The notes beneath the pieces were generated by a model. That model was given only the letters and a program-made list of their open reading frames with translations, was not told the DNA's origin and searched no databases. A stretch of 64,000 nt of DNA from Flavobacterium aquatile LMG 4008 = ATCC 11947 (GTDB taxonomy: Bacteria; Bacteroidota; Bacteroidia; Flavobacteriales; Flavobacteriaceae), in assembly GCF_000757385.1 (NCBI RefSeq), contig NZ_JRHH01000004.1, positions 248,001-312,000 on the forward strand, given 5' to 3'. Both the position numbers and the translations under genes were made by a program. How positions within the stretch are numbered: the first letter of the stretch is position 1; every line of letters begins with the position of its first letter. This document shows positions 62,365 through 64,000 of this stretch, one piece after another.

Positions 62365-62368
62365 AATG

Positions 62369-63352
62369 TTATATTTTATATTTTTTAATATCAATGCCTT
62401 TCGATGCATGAATTTTCCCTTTATCATCAACAATTATACATTCAATTCCTTTTAATTGGTTTACTAAATCTAATCCTACTTCTACTCCGAGAACGAAGAT
62501 GCCTGTCGCCAAAGCATCGGCAATTTCAGTTTGTTTAGCAAATACAGAAACACTAACAATTCCTGTTGCTGGATAACCTGTTCGTGGATCAATAATATGT
62601 GAATATCGAATTCCGTTGAAAGACACAAATTTCTCATAACTTCCAGATGTTTCAACAGCACTATTATCCAATGGAAAAGTTGCAAACACTTTGTTTTTAT
62701 TCATTGGATTTACAATTCCGACGGTCCAAAGTTCACCGTTAGGTTGTTTTCCCCAAGTATTGATATCACCAGAAACATTTACTAATCCAGAAGTACAACC
62801 TTTAGATTGCAGTAATTCTTTCACTTTATCGGCAATATAACCTTGACCAATTCCGCCTAAACCCAATTTCATTCCGCTTAATTTCAAGAAAATAGTTTTA
62901 TTTTCTTTGTCAAGAATAATATTTTGATATCCAATTCGTTCCACCGATTTTTTTATGGCTTCTGGCGTTGGCATTTCTTTCATACTTCCATCAAATTTCC
63001 AAATTTTATCCATTGAAGCATAAGAAATATCGAAAGCTCCGTTGGTTAGTTTAGATATTTTAATAGCTCTTTCTACTAAGTCAAATACTTCTTCATCTAC
63101 TTTTATAGGTTGAATTCCTGCATTTTTATTAATTTCAGATATTTGAGTAGTCGGAATCCAATCGGAAATTAAATTCTCAATTCGTTTTACTTCGTTTATT
63201 GCTAAATTACTGTATTCATTAGCTTTAATAGAATCGTTTGCCACTACAGAAATCTCAAACGGACTTCCAAGCATAGCCAATTTTCTCTTGTAAATCGTTT
63301 GACCAAAAGATGAAATTGTTGTTAGAAAAACTATAAACAAATACTTTTTCAT
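62369..63352 (-). CDS. apbE: FAD:protein FMN transferase (ApbE)
   Basis: A 327-residue periplasmic enzyme that attaches FMN covalently to Thr or Ser of target proteins, using FAD and Mg2+. Signal sequence MKKYLFIVFLTTISSFGQ; family blocks LGLGGIGQGYIADKVKELL, VSGDINTWG, ETSGSYEKFV and YSHIIDPRTGYPATG, the last being the metal/FAD-binding signature. No Nqr, Rnf or FMN_bind-domain target lies in the window, which makes the DUF4266/DUF3570 partners the nearest candidates. Gaps of 4 bases on both sides. Confidence 0.95.
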   Translation of the reverse strand: MKKYLFIVFLTTISSFGQTIYKRKLAMLGSPFEISVVANDSIKANEYSNLAINEVKRIENLISDWIPTTQISEINKNAGIQPIKVDEEVFDLVERAIKISKLTNGAFDISYASMDKIWKFDGSMKEMPTPEAIKKSVERIGYQNIILDKENKTIFLKLSGMKLGLGGIGQGYIADKVKELLQSKGCTSGLVNVSGDINTWGKQPNGELWTVGIVNPMNKNKVFATFPLDNSAVETSGSYEKFVSFNGIRYSHIIDPRTGYPATGIVSVSVFAKQTEIADALATGIFVLGVEVGLDLVNQLKGIECIIVDDKGKIHASKGIDIKKYKI

Positions 63353-63356
63353 TGTT

Positions 63357-63785
63357 TTATAAAGAATTTAAAAGCTTAACATATTGCTCTGCTGATACAT
63401 TTTTAAAACCAGTCATTCCTTTTACTTTGCCATTTTTATCAAGCTTAACTACTAGAGGAAAATTACCTTCTTTATTATATTTCTCGGCTAATTTTTTATT
63501 GTTTTCAGTAAGTTCTGCTGAAAGTTGATTGGCTTTCTTTTTTGGAAAATCGGCTTTAATTAAAACATATTTTTCATCCGCTTCTCTTTTAAAAGCTTCC
63601 GATTTCCATATGTTTTTTTCTAATTTCATGCATGGTGCACACCAATCTGATCCAGAAAAAACAACTATTATTTCTTTGTTCTCTCTAGAAGCTTCAATCT
63701 TGGCTTCTTCCAATGATGATTTCCAGTTTTGAGAAAACGCTACAGCAGAAAATAAAAGCACAACTAATAATCCAATTTTTTTCAT
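63357..63785 (-). CDS. Thioredoxin-like periplasmic protein
   Basis: A 142-residue secreted thioredoxin-fold protein. Signal peptide MKKIGLLVVLLFSAVAFSQ; then a thioredoxin_7-like domain with redox motif WCAPCMKLEK and cis-Pro segment GNFPLVVKLDKNGKV. It is likely to keep thiols reduced or make disulfides in the periplasm; DUF4266 with its two terminal cysteines is an obvious candidate substrate. First gene of the operon. Confidence 0.93.
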   Translation of the reverse strand: MKKIGLLVVLLFSAVAFSQNWKSSLEEAKIEASRENKEIIVVFSGSDWCAPCMKLEKNIWKSEAFKREADEKYVLIKADFPKKKANQLSAELTENNKKLAEKYNKEGNFPLVVKLDKNGKVKGMTGFKNVSAEQYVKLLNSL

Positions 63786-63904
63786 AATTCTAATTTTATA
63801 AAGTAAAACATTTTAAACTAATTTTTGCCCTACATTATTTTATGTAAAAGTATAGTTTAAAATGAAAACTAAAACATTTGAAAATTATTTTAAGCCAATT
63901 TTAA

Positions 63905-63942
63905 TTTAAGCGATTCTTAAGTTAGTATTAAGTGAATCTTAA
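63905..63942 (-). promoter_or_regulatory. Four 11-bp phased TTAA boxes upstream of the metal/redox operon
   Basis: Plus-strand TTTAA (63905), CTTAA (63916), ATTAA (63927) and CTTAA (63938) start exactly 11 bp apart. On the operon's coding strand they read TTAAG-N6-TTAAT-N6-TTAAG-N6-TTAAA. They lie ~120 bases before the first gene. The interval 63786-64000 holds no gene; the site could also serve a gene beyond the window. Confidence 0.72.
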
Positions 63943-64000
63943 ACACAAACCTGTTATCTAGCAATAACTTTACTCAAAAAAACAATGCAATTATTTAAGA

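Overview
The window is a continuous stretch of an AT-rich chromosome of a Flavobacterium-like member of the Bacteroidota. The evidence is the gene content (PorX of the type IX secretion regulon, Bacteroidetes-type phosphoenolpyruvate carboxylase, DUF3822 beside rsmD, deoxyhypusine synthase-like and arginine decarboxylase genes, OmpA with calcium repeats). In addition, at least 17 sites match the Bacteroidetes promoter -7 box TAnnTTTG just upstream of genes, and Shine-Dalgarno sequences are generally absent. Almost all genes are ordinary single-copy chromosomal genes. I see no tRNA, insertion sequence, prophage or CRISPR array.

Layout. 1-8.3 kb: gyrA, a secreted TPR protein, dnaX split by an A10 frameshift site, RNase P RNA, rsmD-DUF3822. 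8.3-14.8 kb: a RecD-like helicase, a lone DUF6602 nuclease-like gene, a Crp-type regulator, small stress or unknown enzymes, and kdsB for LPS Kdo. 14.8-24.2 kb: an ion channel with a spermidine-synthase-like gene, an acyltransferase, a surface lipoprotein, an M14 peptidase, an Lrp regulator, a phosphodiester glycosidase, ppc, DinB. 24.3-28.6 kb: polyamine genes (arginine decarboxylase, deoxyhypusine synthase-like) and aroB. 28.7-34.6 kb: a light and DNA-repair island with three different photolyase/cryptochrome proteins plus TIGR03643, DUF2452, a flavin reductase and a 45-residue DUF2256 zinc-finger protein. 34.6-50.9 kb: proline dehydrogenase, HPP and ClC membrane proteins, an ABC exporter, alanine dehydrogenase, tsaE-porX, a helicase, MscS, thioesterase, OmpA, and a HisB-type phosphatase.

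51.0-63.8 kb is one apparent 11-gene minus-strand operon. In order it holds thioredoxin-like, ApbE, DUF4266 (a 70-residue lipoprotein ending CGCN), DUF3570 (outer-membrane barrel), response regulator, CDF transporter, histidine kinase, CzcA-type RND pump fused to a TolC-like outer-membrane factor, RND adaptor, VIT1/CCC1 transporter and a small membrane protein. It closes with a strong terminator. Four TTAA-core boxes at exact 11-bp spacing stand upstream of the first gene. A second set of 11-bp-spaced boxes stands in the largest internal gap, upstream of the RND gene. I infer that these are binding sites of the operon's own OmpR-type regulator. The operon couples divalent-metal export to an ApbE/thioredoxin/DUF4266/DUF3570 periplasmic redox module of unknown function, which is my main candidate for a poorly described system.

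Other items of note are the dnaX arrangement (gamma in frame, tau only by -1 shift), a 21-bp repeat inside the tau linker that also occurs in an intergenic hairpin near porX, and a dispersed intergenic repeat present in three copies.
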